Shown here: in pieces, positions 7,224 to 7,433 of the stretch
Numbering within the stretch: the first letter of the stretch is position 1
How the letters are laid out: every line of letters starts with the position of its first letter
NCBI GenBank assembly: GCA_030589965.1
Contig: JAUUZM010000162.1
Coordinates: 1 to 7,433 of the forward strand
Length of the DNA: 7,433 bases
Source of the DNA: Bacteroides sp.
GTDB taxonomy: Bacteria; Bacteroidota; Bacteroidia; Bacteroidales; SM23-62
Direction: 5' to 3'
Program-made: the position numbers and the translations under genes
Notes under the pieces: generated by a model
What the model saw: the letters and a program-made list of their open reading frames with translations, nothing else
Told to the model about the DNA's origin: nothing
The model's database searches: none

Positions 7224-7262
7224 GTCCGAACCGCTTGGTACGGAAGACAGACCTGTCCGAAC
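7224..7262 (-). promoter_or_regulatory. Phased direct repeat, candidate AraC-regulator operator
   Basis: The octamer GTCCGAAC (plus strand) occurs exactly at 7224-7231 and 7255-7262, 31 bp apart or about three helical turns, so both copies face the same side of the DNA. The pair sits just upstream of the promoter candidate for the barrel gene and downstream of the AraC-family gene. AraC-family proteins commonly bind two direct-repeat half-sites spaced by whole turns. Overlapping elements are an imperfect hairpin at 7225-7244 (TCCGAACC, GCTT, GGTACGGA with one A-A mismatch) and an inverted repeat GACAG-AC-CTGTC at 7246-7257. The repeat is seen, and its binding role is inferred. Confidence 0.4.
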
Positions 7263-7326
7263 TTAGCGGATGGCACAAGTTATTCAATGTGTAGTGATGA
7301 AAGAAAGGCTTTTTTACTGCCTGCTT

Positions 7327-7433
7327 TCAGGTTTCCTGTCCGGCCTGATCAAGAAAATAGGCTTCCCTGAACTGGCTGGGCGTCATGCCTGTAGAATTCT
7401 TAAAGATGCTGTTAAAGGAAGATTTGGAATTAA
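7327..7433 (-). CDS. AraC-family transcriptional regulator, C-terminal fragment
   Basis: Only the last 34 codons and the TGA stop (7329-7327) lie in the window. The rest is beyond the right edge, so the frame has no visible start. The peptide reads NSKSSFNSIFKNSTGMTPSQ followed by FREAYFLDQAGQET. This is the closing part of the second helix-turn-helix of AraC/XylS regulators, whose hallmark is F-x-x-x-F-K-x-x-x-G-x-[TS]-P-x-x-[YF]-R. The effector-binding part is not visible, so the inducer cannot be guessed. It runs in the same direction as the operon and ends 195 bp before the barrel gene, so it is a candidate local regulator. No strong terminator is visible between them. Confidence 0.85.
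   Translation of the reverse strand, partial: NSKSSFNSIFKNSTGMTPSQFREAYFLDQAGQET

Noticed and set aside
7305..7330. Possible rho-independent terminator after the AraC-family gene
   Set aside because: The only pairing is a 3-bp GGC/GCC core with an A-rich loop. The stem is too weak and no proper U-tract follows it on the minus strand.

Overview
The window reads as a piece of a Bacteroidota chromosome, probably from the Bacteroidales/Marinilabiliales side. This is inferred from moderate GC, start codons mostly preceded by AT-rich leaders rather than strong Shine-Dalgarno sites, a DUF2141 protein, and an OmpA-independent beta-barrel ending in aromatic Phe. Genus cannot be told from the sequence. 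Every supported gene lies on the minus strand, so transcription runs from high to low coordinates.

In transcription order: (1) the last 34 codons of an AraC-family regulator (7433-7327, cut by the window edge); (2) a 195-bp intergenic region with a 31-bp-phased direct repeat of GTCCGAAC and a weak promoter candidate; (3) a 460-aa DUF1302-like outer-membrane beta-barrel (7131-5749); (4) a 337-aa NAD(P)-dependent extended SDR (5690-4677); (5) a 777-aa MMPL/RND-family inner-membrane exporter (4644-2311); (6) a 269-aa exported LolA-like protein (2270-1461); (7) a small exported DUF2141 protein with no ATG start (about 1404-949); (8) a VOC-fold protein (939-562); (9) a DoxX/DUF417-like membrane protein that runs off the window (483-1).

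Gaps between genes 3 and 8 are 9 to about 60 bp, which fits one operon. The core is an envelope-spanning set: an inner-membrane RND pump of the type that handles lipids and other hydrophobic molecules, a periplasmic protein with a lipoprotein/lipid-carrier fold, and an outer-membrane barrel. It resembles the proteobacterial association of a COG1033 RND exporter with DUF1329 and DUF1302 proteins, with the LolA-like protein taking the DUF1329 place. The embedded SDR could modify the cargo or its precursor. The cargo is unknown. The AraC regulator and the phased repeats upstream of the barrel gene suggest inducible control. No mobile elements, RNA genes or CRISPR arrays were seen.
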